Shown: positions 38,529 to 47,662, numbered from the stretch's first letter. The stretch: 64,000 nucleotides of DNA from Phreatobacter sp. (GCF_030691135.1 NZ_JAUYFA010000029.1:41772-105771); one strand, 5' to 3'. The notes: generated by a model from the sequence alone, not told the origin. Program-made: numbers and translations.

Positions 38529-39521
38529 TCAGGCGCCGATGCGCTTGCGGAAGTCGGCGATCACGTTACGGCCGGTATCGCCAGCCTTGGCGATCCATTC
38601 CTCGGTCAGCTTGGCGCCGACCGCCTTCACGTCGGCGAGCAACTGGGCGGACGGATCGACGATCGCCATTCCGTTCTTGCGCAGTTCCTCGATCGAATTG
38701 GTTTCGACCTCGCCGGCGAGCTTCCAGCCGCGCTCTTCGGCCTTGGCCGACACCTCGGTCATGGCCGTGCGCACGGCTTCGGGGAGGCGCTGCCAGGCGC
38801 GCTCGTTGACGATCACCGCATTCTTCGGCATCGAGGCACGCAGATTAACGAACTGACTGGAAAACTCCCAGGCACGCGACTGCACGCCCGTGGCACCCGA
38901 CGTGATCATTCCGGTCACTATGTTGGTGGCGAAGGCCTGCGCAACTTCTGAGGCCTGCACCAGCGTCGGAACGGCACCGAGCAGTTCGGCCATACGCGAG
39001 GTGATCGGCGACACCGTGCGGAACTTCATGCCGCGCATGTCGGCAGCCGAGGTGATCGGGGTCTTCGAGTAGAATGCTTGGCTCGGCCAGGCGACGCTGT
39101 AGAGCACACGGATGCCGCGGCGCTGGCAGGCGGCTTCCAGCGCGGCTTTGGAGGCGGCGTAGAGCGCCTGACCTTGATCGAAGCCCTGAGCGAGGAAGGG
39201 GATCGAGTCGAGTTCGAAGATCGGGTCCTCGTTGCCGAACTGGCTGATGAGGATCTCGCCGGCGGCAACTTGACCGCTGCCGACGGCACGCAGGATCTCC
39301 GGCAACCGGATCAGCGAGTTGTTGGAATGGACCTGAATCTTGATACCGTTATTGGTGGCCTTGGCGATCTCGTCCACCCACCAGCGAACGTTCTGCGTGT
39401 GGTAGGTGCCATCGGTATAGGGCACCGGCATATCCCACGCGGTCTGCGCCTGAAGAACCGTCGGGGCTGCGAGCATGCTGGTACCGGCAAGGCCGGCCAC
39501 GAATTGACGACGATCGAACAT
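38529..39521 (-). CDS. dctP: TRAP transporter solute-binding protein
   Basis: Periplasmic DctP-type receptor of 330 residues. The N-terminus MFDRRQFVAGLAGTSMLAAP has a twin-arginine motif and a hydrophobic core, so export by Tat is likely. Later segments typical of the family are FRTVSPITSRMAELLGAVPTLVQ with the ligand-binding Arg, and VQSRAWEFSSQF. It is the first gene of the operon. The ligand is unknown; the downstream pxpBCA genes point to 5-oxoproline. Confidence 0.92.
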   Translation of the reverse strand: MFDRRQFVAGLAGTSMLAAPTVLQAQTAWDMPVPYTDGTYHTQNVRWWVDEIAKATNNGIKIQVHSNNSLIRLPEILRAVGSGQVAAGEILISQFGNEDPIFELDSIPFLAQGFDQGQALYAASKAALEAACQRRGIRVLYSVAWPSQAFYSKTPITSAADMRGMKFRTVSPITSRMAELLGAVPTLVQASEVAQAFATNIVTGMITSGATGVQSRAWEFSSQFVNLRASMPKNAVIVNERAWQRLPEAVRTAMTEVSAKAEERGWKLAGEVETNSIEELRKNGMAIVDPSAQLLADVKAVGAKLTEEWIAKAGDTGRNVIADFRKRIGA

Positions 39522-39836
39522 TGGCGGGACTCCTCGTTCCTGTCTCTGGATGTTCCGCCGTTGTCGGCGGCCGGGCTTGGCGCCCTTGTTCGGAATTGGA
39601 CCGCTGTTCAGCCACGTTGACAAGGCCGAAATCTGCATTGCGCGAGCACCGGTCACGCGCAACCGAAACGCCTGCCATGCCGTCGCTGATCGACGATCAT
39701 TGGTACGACGATCCCGCAACAAGGGCTATGTGTCAACATCATGTTGACGTTTTATCGTCGTTTTCTCTGTTTGATTTTGACGCTCAGTCTTGCCACTCTG
39801 TCACGCCGTGCTGATGCACAGCTTCGAGGTCAGTCG
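39522..39836. other. Divergent control region between dctP and the MarR gene
   Basis: This 315-bp gap must hold the promoters of both genes. It contains one perfect palindrome (39732-39748), a partial half-site ACGTTGAC at 39614, and an AT-rich stretch after the palindrome. TTGACG on the plus strand and TTGACA on the reverse strand both lie within the palindrome and could be -35 elements, but no good -10 is visible for either. Confidence 0.6.
39732..39748. promoter_or_regulatory. Perfect palindromic operator GTCAACAT-C-ATGTTGAC
   Basis: Two 8-bp arms with one central base form a 17-bp perfect dyad, the size of MarR-family operators. It lies 89 bp before the regulator start and 211 bp before dctP, and it overlaps -35-like hexamers on both strands. 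A related site is at 44300-44316. Confidence 0.7.
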
Positions 39837-40355
39837 ATGACGCCTCCGTCCACCCTGGGTCCGATCGTATCCTCCGCCCATCTGGCTTCGGGGGAGTTGC
39901 CGGCGCTATCCGAGTTCGAGTTTGGCATGATGATGGTCAGCCACGCTTTTCATCGGTGGACAGTCCGCTGCGCGGCGGCCGGCGGCGCGCCGGGTCTCTC
40001 GGCGCTTGAGAACATGATCCTCCACACGGTCTATCATCGCGGTCGCCCCAAGCGGCTCGCCGATATCGCCCTCGTCCTCAATGTCGAGGACATGCATCTC
40101 GTCACCTATGCGGTGAAGAAGCTCGAAAAGGCGGGCCTCGTGAAGGGCGAGAAGATCGGCAAGGAGAAGGCGGTCTCGGTGACCAAGAAGGGATCTGACG
40201 CTGTCATGCGCTACCATGAGGTGCGCGAGGCGCTGCTGATCCAGAGCGTCAAGGCCTTCGGCACCGATGCGGCCGTGCTCAGCCGCATCGCCACCGAGAT
40301 GCGCGCCCTCTCCGGCCTCTACGATCAGGCCGCACGGGCGGCCGCCAGCCTCTGA
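39837..40355 (+). CDS. MarR-family winged-helix regulator
   Basis: 172-residue regulator with a winged-helix domain at about residues 55-125. LSALENMILHTVYHR, RLADIALVLNVEDMHLVTYAVKKLEKAGLV is the helix-turn-helix, and the basic wing is EKIGKEKAVSVTKKG. GAGG is 7 bases before the ATG; an upstream in-frame ATG inside the palindrome (39741) would make an implausible leader. It is divergent from dctPQM-pxpBCA and probably controls it, sensing its substrate or an intermediate. Confidence 0.85.
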   Translation: MTPPSTLGPIVSSAHLASGELPALSEFEFGMMMVSHAFHRWTVRCAAAGGAPGLSALENMILHTVYHRGRPKRLADIALVLNVEDMHLVTYAVKKLEKAGLVKGEKIGKEKAVSVTKKGSDAVMRYHEVREALLIQSVKAFGTDAAVLSRIATEMRALSGLYDQAARAAASL

Positions 40356-40373
40356 GGCCGACGGCCCCGGTCG

Positions 40374-42014
40374 TCAGCCGCCATAGACCTTGGCGCCCTT
40401 GGGCGAAACCAGCCCCTCGCTGACGTCCTTCGCCAGAGCCGCCGGGTCCCGCCGCGCCGGGTCGCCGATACCGCCGCCGCCCGGCGTCATCACGACCAGC
40501 CGGTCGTCGGGCGGAATGAGCTGGAAGCCCTTGCCCTTCAGCTTCTTGCCGGACCTCAGCGAGACCACTCCCGCAGCGCCGTCCTGGCCGCCGTCGCGCC
40601 CACGCGGCGGATGGTCGATCCGGTCATAGGCGGCGAGCAGGTCGAAGGCCTTGCCGATGCGGCTGCCGACCTCGATGACCTGGCCAAGGCCGCCTCGCCT
40701 GGTCCCTGCTCCTCCGGAATCCTCACGGAACTCCTTGCGCCAGAAGATGAGCGGCGTGATGGATTCGGCGATCTCCACCGGCGTCCCCTTGACACCGGAG
40801 GGATAGGCCGTCGCCGAGAGACCGTCCTTCATCGGCCGCGCGCCGGTGCCGCCATTCGACGTCACCGCCATCATGAACCCGTAATTGCCGAGCCCCGCCT
40901 CGTCGGTCTGGCCGCGCACGTTGAGGTTCCACAGGCAGGATGTGCCTTCGGCCGGCACACGGTCCGGAACCGCCTGCCGCAGAGCGCCGAAGACGACGTC
41001 GGGCAGCATCTGACCGATGATGTGGCGCGAGGCCACCGGCTTCGGCTTCAGCGCGTTGACGATGCAGTTCTCCGGCGCCGAAACCGTGAGCGGCGCCAGC
41101 GATCCCGCATTGTTCGGGATGTCCTTGCCAACAATGCAGGCGAGCCCGAACACGGTATAGGCCGTCGTATAGGCGAGCGGCACATTGATACCGCGCTTCG
41201 AGGCCTCCCCCGTGCCGGAATAGTCGACATGGATGCCCTTCTTCGTCACCTCGACGGTGCAGGCCAGCGTCACCGGCTCGTCGTAGCCGTCGACCGTCAT
41301 GGTGTTGCCCCACTTGCCTTGTGGCAGCGCCGCGATGGCCTCCAGAACCGCCGCCTTGGACCGGCTCAGGATGTGCCGTGACAGGACGTCCAGGTCCTTC
41401 AGGCCGAACTCCTCCATCATTTCGGAGAGACGCTCGCAACCGACGTCGTTGCAGGCGGCGAGTGAATAGACATCGCCCTCGGTATCGATCGGCAGGCGCG
41501 TATTGGCGCGGATCATCGCCATCAGCGTCTCGTTCAGCTTGCCGCGGTCGGCGAGCTTCAGGAGAGGGATGTAGAGCCCCTCCATGAACACGTCGGTTCC
41601 GTCGGGCCCGAAGCCGATCCCGCCGATGTCCATCAGATGGCTGGTGCAGGAGAACAGCCCCACCAGCTTGCCGCGGTGGAAGGCCGGCGTCGTCAGCACG
41701 AAGTCGTTGAGGTGCCCGGTGCCCATCCAGGGGTCATTGGTGATGTAGATGTCGCCGGGCTTCATCGTCTCGACGGGAAAGACCCGGACGAAATGCTTGA
41801 CGCTTTCGGCCATGGAATTGACATGGCCGGGCGTGCCGGTGACGGCCTGGGCCAGCATGTTGCCCTCGCGGTCGAAGACGCCGGCGGAGAGATCGCCAGC
41901 CTCGCGGACGATGGGGGAAAAGGCGGTGCGCAGCAGCACCTGCGCCTGCTCCTCGACCACCGCGATCAGGCGGTTCCACATGACCTGCAGTTCGATGTCG
42001 GAAAGCTTGCTCAT
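40374..42014 (-). CDS. hyuB: Hydantoinase B/oxoprolinase family protein
   Basis: B subunit of an ATP-dependent cyclic-amide hydrolase (N-methylhydantoinase, 5-oxoprolinase, acetone carboxylase family). The 546-residue protein has the family start with MWNRLIAVVEEQAQVLLRTAFS, then FDREGNMLAQ, TNDPWMGTGHLNDF and the C-terminal GGAGTRRGGLGQV. ATG 42014 is chosen; a GTG at 42023 overlapping the hyuA TGA (GTGA) is also possible. It ends 18 bp from the convergent MarR gene. The substrate is not known. Confidence 0.92.
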   Translation of the reverse strand: MSKLSDIELQVMWNRLIAVVEEQAQVLLRTAFSPIVREAGDLSAGVFDREGNMLAQAVTGTPGHVNSMAESVKHFVRVFPVETMKPGDIYITNDPWMGTGHLNDFVLTTPAFHRGKLVGLFSCTSHLMDIGGIGFGPDGTDVFMEGLYIPLLKLADRGKLNETLMAMIRANTRLPIDTEGDVYSLAACNDVGCERLSEMMEEFGLKDLDVLSRHILSRSKAAVLEAIAALPQGKWGNTMTVDGYDEPVTLACTVEVTKKGIHVDYSGTGEASKRGINVPLAYTTAYTVFGLACIVGKDIPNNAGSLAPLTVSAPENCIVNALKPKPVASRHIIGQMLPDVVFGALRQAVPDRVPAEGTSCLWNLNVRGQTDEAGLGNYGFMMAVTSNGGTGARPMKDGLSATAYPSGVKGTPVEIAESITPLIFWRKEFREDSGGAGTRRGGLGQVIEVGSRIGKAFDLLAAYDRIDHPPRGRDGGQDGAAGVVSLRSGKKLKGKGFQLIPPDDRLVVMTPGGGGIGDPARRDPAALAKDVSEGLVSPKGAKVYGG

Positions 42015-42019
42015 GACGG

Positions 42020-44155
42020 TCACTTTCCCTTCTTCGCGGCAGGTTTCGCAGCCGATCTGGCCGCGGGCTTGGCCGCCTTGCGGGCGGTGAGGACGAGGCC
42101 GAGGCCGGCATCGATCTCAGCATCGAAGGCGGCCGTCACATAGGTCGAGGTTCCGGCCTCGACGACGATGGCGGGTCCCTCGATGCGGGCACCCGGCTCC
42201 ATTGCCAGCCGGTCGTACATCGGCACCTTCAGCATCTTGCCGGCCTTGGCGTCGAAGACCGGCCTGAGGCCGATGGGCTTCGGGCCGCGCTTGGCTTTCG
42301 GCTTCCCGAGCAGCGGCGGACGCGCCGTGTCGGTGGTGACCAGCAGCGACCAGGAAAGGATCTCGATCGCCGCGCCGGGAATGTGGCGGGCGAAGAGCTG
42401 CCGGTAGCCCGTCTCGAACATGTCGCGCATCTTCGCCATGTCTTTCTCGGCGAGAGCCCGGTTGGGAAGGGCAACGGCGATCTCATGCCCCTGCCCCGCA
42501 TAGCGCATGAAGGCGGTGCGGGTTTCGGTCAGCTTGCGGTTGCCGGCGGCGGCCCTGGCGAGCCCGGTCGCCTCGCCGCTCATCGACGCGAGCAGCCGGT
42601 TGGCCTCGGTGAGGTCGAACTTGTCGAGCCGCATGAACTTTGAATGGACGAGTTCATAGGCCGCCGGGGCACGCAGGAAGCCGATCGCCGAACCGACGCC
42701 GGCATCGGCCGGCACCACCACGCGGGCGATGCCGAGCTTCTCGGCGAGGCGGGCGGCATGGAGCGGCGCGGCGCCGCCGAAAGCCACCATCGTATGGTCC
42801 GACACGACCACGCCGCGTTCCACCGCATGGACCCGCGCGGCGTTGGCCATGTTCTCGTCGACGATCTCGGCGACGCCGTGGGCCGCCATGGCGGTCGACA
42901 GCGACAGCGGCTTGCCGACACGGGCATCGAGCGCCGCATCGGCCTTGTCCGGATAGAGCGCAATGGCGCCGCCGGCGAAACGGGCCGGCTCGATCTTGCC
43001 GAGCGCGACGTCGGCATCGGTGACGGTCGGCAGGTCGCCGCCGCGGCCATAGCAGGCGGGGCCCGGCACGGAAGCGGCCGAATCCGGTCCGACAGTGATG
43101 CGCTTCAGCGTGTCGACGCGGGCGATGGAGCCGCCGCCGGCGCCGATCTCGACCATCTCGATCACCGGAATGCGGACGGGCAGCCCCGAGCCCTTCATGA
43201 ATCGCGACTGACGATCGACCTCGAAGGTCCGCGCCTTGTAGGGCGTCGCGTCGTGGATGAGGCAGATCTTGGCGGTGGTACCGCCCATGTCGAAGGACAG
43301 GACCTTGTCCTCGCCGCGCTCGGCCGCGATATAGGCGGCGAGGATGGCGCCACCGGCAGGGCCCGACTCGACGAGCCGGATCGGAAAGCGCGCCGCGGTC
43401 TCCAGCGTCGCCAGCGAACCGCCCGACGTCATCAGGTGGATCGGCTTGCCATAGCCCTCGTCGGCGAAACGCGCCTTCAGCCGGCCGAGATAGCCGGCCA
43501 TGAGCGGCTGAACATAGGCATTTGCGACCGCGGTCGAACTGCGCTCGTATTCGCGCATCTCCGGGCAAACTTCCGAGGACAGCGTCACCGCGATGTCGGG
43601 CACTTCCTTCGCGAGGATTTCCCGCACCCGCTCTTCATGGGCGGAATTGGCGTAGGAATGGATGAAGGCGACGGCGACGGCCTCGACCTTGGCGGCCGTG
43701 AGGGCCTTGGCGACCTTCTTCACTGCCGCATCATCGAGGTCGATCCACACCTTGCCGGTGACGTCGATGCGCTCGGGGACGGTGAAGCGCAATTCGCGCG
43801 GCACCAGCTGGCGCGGCTTGTCGATGAAGATGTCGTACTGATCGTAGCGGCCCTCATCGGCGATCTCGATGACATCGCGAAAGCCCTCGGTCGCGATCAG
43901 TGCGGTCCGCGCGCCCTTGCGCTCGATCACCGCGTTGGTCGCCAGCGTCGTGCCGTGGACGAAGACGTCGAGATCGGCAAAGCCAATACCGGCCTGGTCC
44001 AGCACCAGCCGCGTGCCTTCCACCACCGCCTCTTCGGGCGCATGGGGCGTGGTCAGCACCTTGGTGGTGAAGCGGCGTTCGCCATGTTCCAGCACGATGT
44101 CGGTGAAGGTGCCGCCGATATCGGTGGCGAGGCGCGTGATGGCGGATTGAGTCAT
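42020..44155 (-). CDS. hyuA: Hydantoinase A/oxoprolinase family protein
   Basis: A subunit of the same complex, 711 residues, with the actin-like ATPase fold. The phosphate-1 motif DIGGTFTD is at about 11-18 and DMGGTTAK is near 288. RSSTAVANAYVQPLM and the GAGGGSIARVD loop are also typical. It ends with an Ala/Lys tail (about 18 residues after the conserved domain), unusual for the family. The ATG at 44155 follows the normal start; the frame before it is shadow. A probable operator lies 145 bp upstream. Confidence 0.93.
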   Translation of the reverse strand: MTQSAITRLATDIGGTFTDIVLEHGERRFTTKVLTTPHAPEEAVVEGTRLVLDQAGIGFADLDVFVHGTTLATNAVIERKGARTALIATEGFRDVIEIADEGRYDQYDIFIDKPRQLVPRELRFTVPERIDVTGKVWIDLDDAAVKKVAKALTAAKVEAVAVAFIHSYANSAHEERVREILAKEVPDIAVTLSSEVCPEMREYERSSTAVANAYVQPLMAGYLGRLKARFADEGYGKPIHLMTSGGSLATLETAARFPIRLVESGPAGGAILAAYIAAERGEDKVLSFDMGGTTAKICLIHDATPYKARTFEVDRQSRFMKGSGLPVRIPVIEMVEIGAGGGSIARVDTLKRITVGPDSAASVPGPACYGRGGDLPTVTDADVALGKIEPARFAGGAIALYPDKADAALDARVGKPLSLSTAMAAHGVAEIVDENMANAARVHAVERGVVVSDHTMVAFGGAAPLHAARLAEKLGIARVVVPADAGVGSAIGFLRAPAAYELVHSKFMRLDKFDLTEANRLLASMSGEATGLARAAAGNRKLTETRTAFMRYAGQGHEIAVALPNRALAEKDMAKMRDMFETGYRQLFARHIPGAAIEILSWSLLVTTDTARPPLLGKPKAKRGPKPIGLRPVFDAKAGKMLKVPMYDRLAMEPGARIEGPAIVVEAGTSTYVTAAFDAEIDAGLGLVLTARKAAKPAARSAAKPAAKKGK

Positions 44156-44299
44156 GCCTGGTGTCCGGTCCCTCGAGTCGGTCCGGGGAACTGCCGGGCA
44201 GCCCTCCGTCACCGATGCCGCAGTCTTTCTGGCACGAACATCAAGGTTCGGCGACAGCCAGCCGCGCGGCATCAGACATTCGGGCCGACATGTCCCGAT

Positions 44300-44316
44300 G
44301 TCAACAATTCATCGAC
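44300..44316. promoter_or_regulatory. Second operator-like site in the hyuA/creatininase gap
   Basis: The 17-base stretch begins GTCAACA and ends with GAC. Its left seven and last three bases equal the palindrome at 39732-39748, with the same total length. It lies between two divergent genes, 145 bp before hyuA and 131 bp before the creatininase gene. Confidence 0.45.
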
Positions 44317-44447
44317 AATTCGTCATCGAAATGCAGCCGGGCGCGTCAGCCTCGCCCTGGCAGCGGAGCTGAGGCGCATGGTCTCGACGCCGGCGGTTCC
44401 TGCGGGCACGATCCGCCGTGCAGCGAAGCCAGCCACCGGAGCCGACG

Positions 44448-45224
44448 ATGACGACAGCCCGAAATCCGATCGTCGAATGGGCGAAACTGACCGCTCCCGA
44501 ACTGAACGCCATGGCCACCGCCGGTGCGACGGTGCTGCTGCCTGTCGCTTCTACCGAGCAGCATGGCCCGCATCTGGGGACCGGGGTGGACACCACCCTC
44601 TGCGGCGCGGTCTGCCGGATCGCCGCCGAGAAGGCCATGGAGCGCCGGTCGACGGTGGTCGCGCCGACCCTGTGGGTGGGCATGGCAGAACATCACATGG
44701 CCCATGGCGGCACCTTTACCCTGGACATCCCGACCTACCGGGCGCTCTTGCTCTGCCTCATCCGCTCCCTCGCCCGCCACGGCTTCAAGCGGGTACTGAT
44801 CGTCAATGGCCACGGCGGCAACATGACGGCTCTCAATGCTTTCCTGCCGGATCTGGAACGCGAAACAGGACTGGTCATCGCCGCCACAACCTATTTCGAA
44901 CTGGCCCAGCCGGCCTTTGCGCCGCTCCTCGAGGATCAGACCAGTGTGCTCCATGCCTGCGAGGCGGAGACCGCCATGATGATGGCCGTGGCGCCGGACG
45001 CCGTCCGCACCGACAAGCTGTCCGCAGCGGTCGGCCCCCATTTCGGCGACCCGCGCGCCGTGCTGGCGCCCCCCGCCCAGCGTTTCCGGTCCTTCGCAAC
45101 ACTCACCCCGTCCGGCGTTCTCGGCGATGCGCGCAAGGCCACCCGCGCCAAGGGCGAGAAGCTCCTCGCCGCCGCGACCGATGCCCTCGCCAACCTCATC
45201 GTCCGCGGCGAGCCCTGGGACTGA
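44448..45224 (+). CDS. Creatininase-family amidohydrolase
   Basis: Metal-dependent hydrolase of the creatininase family (creatininase, FAPy deformylase, MftE), 258 residues. Metal ligands are visible in STEQHGPHLGTGVDT and VNGHGGNMTALNAF, with a Glu in CEAETAMMM. The family opens cyclic amides or small formamides. GGAG lies 6 bases before the ATG. It is divergent from hyuAB and faces the acetamidase gene, ending 3 bp from it. The substrate is inferred only from context. Confidence 0.88.
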   Translation: MTTARNPIVEWAKLTAPELNAMATAGATVLLPVASTEQHGPHLGTGVDTTLCGAVCRIAAEKAMERRSTVVAPTLWVGMAEHHMAHGGTFTLDIPTYRALLLCLIRSLARHGFKRVLIVNGHGGNMTALNAFLPDLERETGLVIAATTYFELAQPAFAPLLEDQTSVLHACEAETAMMMAVAPDAVRTDKLSAAVGPHFGDPRAVLAPPAQRFRSFATLTPSGVLGDARKATRAKGEKLLAAATDALANLIVRGEPWD

Positions 45225-45227
45225 GGA

Positions 45228-46175
45228 TCAGCGCAGCTTCGCCAGCCACTTCTTGTCCAGCATCACATGGATGCCCTTGTTGCCGTTGACGACCTGCGTC
45301 ACCCGCACGTCGGCGACCAGCGACAGGAGGGCGAAGGCCTCGTCCCGGTCGAGACCTGCCCGCGCCGTCACGAGATCGATCATCGAGCGCAGCGCGATCT
45401 GAACCGCGGTGTCGAGATCGGGATCGAAGGCCATGGTGAGAGCATGGGTGGGGGTTTCCGCCATTGGCCAGGTCAGGCTCATGTCGTCGCGCACCGTCAG
45501 CTTGAAGGTGCCAATGAGGCCGGTCTCGACGGCGGTGATGCAGACCTCGCCGTCACCCTGCGCGCCATGGGCGTCGCCGACGGAGAAATTCGCGCCGTCG
45601 ACGTAGATCGGCAGGTAGAGCCGCGTGCCGGCGACGAGTTCCTTGTTGTCGAGATTGCCGCCGTTACGGCGTGGCGGCAGCGTGTTGATCCGGCCCCACT
45701 CAGGCGGCGGTGCCACGGCCATGACGCCGAAGAACGGCCGGTCGAGCGGAATCTCGTGGCCCCAGGGCATGGTCGCCACCTTGCGCGACCGGTCGATGCG
45801 GGAATGAAACAACCGCTTCGCCTTGACATCGTCCGGCAGCGCCCCGACCAGCGGCGCGACGAAGGTGTAACCCCAGTCGTAATGCAGGTCGATCGCCTCG
45901 ATGTCGACCTGCAGGACCTGTCCGGCCTTGGCGCCCGCGACCGCCACCGGCCCGGTGCAGATGTGGCCCGGAAGCGTCGGGCCGCCGAAGCGCTGGTGGA
46001 TGGCGAGCAGCGCCGGCGGGATGCCCCAGTCGGCCGGCGGCAGGACGTCGGCACCGCCGGATACGGTCGACAGCGTGATCGTCTCCCCCGATCGGATGGT
46101 GATGCGTGGGCTCAATGTGGCTTCGAAATAGCCCCAGTGAACTGTGTCGGCGCCGGCGTCGAGGCGATGGGTCAT
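45228..46175 (-). CDS. Acetamidase/formamidase family protein
   Basis: FmdA/AmdA family amidase of 315 residues that releases ammonia from small amides. Features include GADVLPPADWGIPPALLAIHQ, LPGHICTGPVAVAGAKAGQVLQVDI, WGHEIPLDRPFFGVMAVAP, and GDAHGAQGDGEV, the usual metal-binding area. GAGGA is 9 bases before the ATG. It is next to the creatininase and hydantoinase genes and could remove an amide made by them. A GTCAAC half-site lies 40 bp upstream. Confidence 0.88.
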   Translation of the reverse strand: MTHRLDAGADTVHWGYFEATLSPRITIRSGETITLSTVSGGADVLPPADWGIPPALLAIHQRFGGPTLPGHICTGPVAVAGAKAGQVLQVDIEAIDLHYDWGYTFVAPLVGALPDDVKAKRLFHSRIDRSRKVATMPWGHEIPLDRPFFGVMAVAPPPEWGRINTLPPRRNGGNLDNKELVAGTRLYLPIYVDGANFSVGDAHGAQGDGEVCITAVETGLIGTFKLTVRDDMSLTWPMAETPTHALTMAFDPDLDTAVQIALRSMIDLVTARAGLDRDEAFALLSLVADVRVTQVVNGNKGIHVMLDKKWLAKLR

Positions 46176-46478
46176 GGGCGATGGATCCTCGGGAAGACCG
46201 CCTGAGTGTAACCGGTCAACTTCGGCTGCCTAGCCTGCCCCGCTGCACTGCAGCGCCGCGTGGGCGCCGCCCGCGCCATCGGGCGGCAGTGACCTTCACG
46301 TCTGCCTGCCACACATTCGATTTTCCACCGACCTGTCGCAAGGTGAGCGATCAAAGCTGGACGCCGCGAGGCTGCCAGAAGGCCGGTCGCGCCGCGCATC
46401 GTCGCCCTCGTCGAAACGCAGCTGGCCTCTGCCGGATGACCGTTCGCATCCGCGCAAGACTCCTGTAAGGAGAAGGCG
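46176..46478. other. Divergent gap between acetamidase and rnd genes
   Basis: A 303-bp region without a credible gene. It holds a GTCAAC half-site (46215-46220) and a perfect 7-1-7 inverted repeat (46241-46255). The rnd ribosome-binding site TAAGGAG lies at its right end. Nothing else stands out. Confidence 0.6.
46241..46255. repeat. Perfect inverted repeat CGCTGCA-C-TGCAGCG
   Basis: Seven-base arms around one base, 66 bp before the acetamidase start. The spacing fits a dimeric regulator site better than a hairpin. No second copy was noticed. Confidence 0.45.
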
Positions 46479-47651
46479 ATGCTGATCACGTCCTCTTCCG
46501 AACTGGCCGCCATCTGCGCGCGTCTCGCCAAGCACCCTTTCGTCACGGTCGACACGGAGTTCCTCCGCGAAACGACCTTCTGGCCGAAGCTCTGCGTCAT
46601 CCAGTTGGCCGGCCCCGACGAGGCCGTGGCCGTGGACGCGCTCGCGCCGGGCATGGATCTGGCGCCCTTCTTCGACCTGATGGTCGATCCGGCCGTGGTG
46701 AAGGTCTTTCACGCGGCCCGGCAGGACGTGGAGATCGTCTGGCACCTGTCGAAGCGGATCCCCGAGCCGCTGTTCGACAGCCAGGTCGCCGCCATGGTCC
46801 TCGGCTACGGTGATTCGATTTCCTACGATCAGCTCGTCCAGCGCACCAACGGCACCCAGCTCGACAAGACCAGCCGTTTCACGGATTGGTCGAAGCGCCC
46901 GCTGAGCAATGCCCAGATTGATTATGCGATCGCCGACGTCACCCATCTCCGGGACATCTACATCAAGCTCACCGGAGAACTTGAGAAGCGCGGCCGCGCC
47001 GACTGGGTCGCCGAGGAGATGCGTGTTCTCACCTCCCCCGACACCTATCGCCAGGAACCCGAACGGGCCTGGGAACGGTTCCGCAGCCGCGTGCGCAAGC
47101 CGCGCGAGCTGGCCGTCCTCATGGAAGTCGCCGCCTGGCGCGAGCGCGAGGCGCAGGCGCGCGACGTGCCACGCTCCCGCGTCCTGAAGGACGACAGCCT
47201 GTTCGACATCGCCCTCACCGGCCCGAAGACCGTCGAGGCGCTGGGAGCCATGCGCTCAATCCCCAAGGGCTGGGAACGCTCCCGCGACGGCATGGCGGTC
47301 GTCGAGGCAGTGCAGGCCGGTCTCGCCCTTGATCCGCGCGAGCTGCCGCCCATCGACAAGCACCGCCCGCAGAGCCAGTCGCAATCGGCGACCGTCGAAC
47401 TGCTGAAGGTCCTGCTGAAGATGGTCGCGGAGAAGCACCACGTCGCCGCCAAGGTGGTGGCTACCTCCGACGATCTCGACCGCATCGCCGAGAACGACGA
47501 GGCCGATATCGGCGCCCTCAAGGGCTGGCGGCGCGAGCTTTTCGGCGAGAAGGCTCTTGCCCTCAAGCACGGCAAGCTGGCACTCGCGATCGAACGGGGC
47601 CGCGTGACGGCCGTGGAACGTGTTCCGGCGGTCGTCATCGCCGAGGACTGA
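46479..47651 (+). CDS. rnd: Ribonuclease D
   Basis: 3'-5' exoribonuclease that trims tRNA and other stable RNA ends. The DEDD nuclease domain (about 1-200) shows TVDTEFLRE (motif I), [13 protein letters not shown] (motif II) and [13 protein letters not shown] (motif III, Tyr type). A C-terminal HRDC domain follows ([22 protein letters not shown]). The protein is 390 residues. TAAGGAG stands before the ATG. Confidence 0.94.
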   Translation: MLITSSSELAAICARLAKHPFVTVDTEFLRETTFWPKLCVIQLAGPDEAVAVDALAPGMDLAPFFDLMVDPAVVKVFHAARQDVEIVWHLSKRIPEPLFDSQVAAMVLGYGDSISYDQLVQRTNGTQLDKTSRFTDWSKRPLSNAQIDYAIADVTHLRDIYIKLTGELEKRGRADWVAEEMRVLTSPDTYRQEPERAWERFRSRVRKPRELAVLMEVAAWREREAQARDVPRSRVLKDDSLFDIALTGPKTVEALGAMRSIPKGWERSRDGMAVVEAVQAGLALDPRELPPIDKHRPQSQSQSATVELLKVLLKMVAEKHHVAAKVVATSDDLDRIAENDEADIGALKGWRRELFGEKALALKHGKLALAIERGRVTAVERVPAVVIAED

Positions 47652-47662
47652 AGGAGCCGCAC

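Noticed and set aside
42644..45289. An 881-codon open frame running opposite hyuA into the creatininase gene
   Set aside because: hyuA and the creatininase gene are both clear real genes. The frame changes composition along its length and has no domain.
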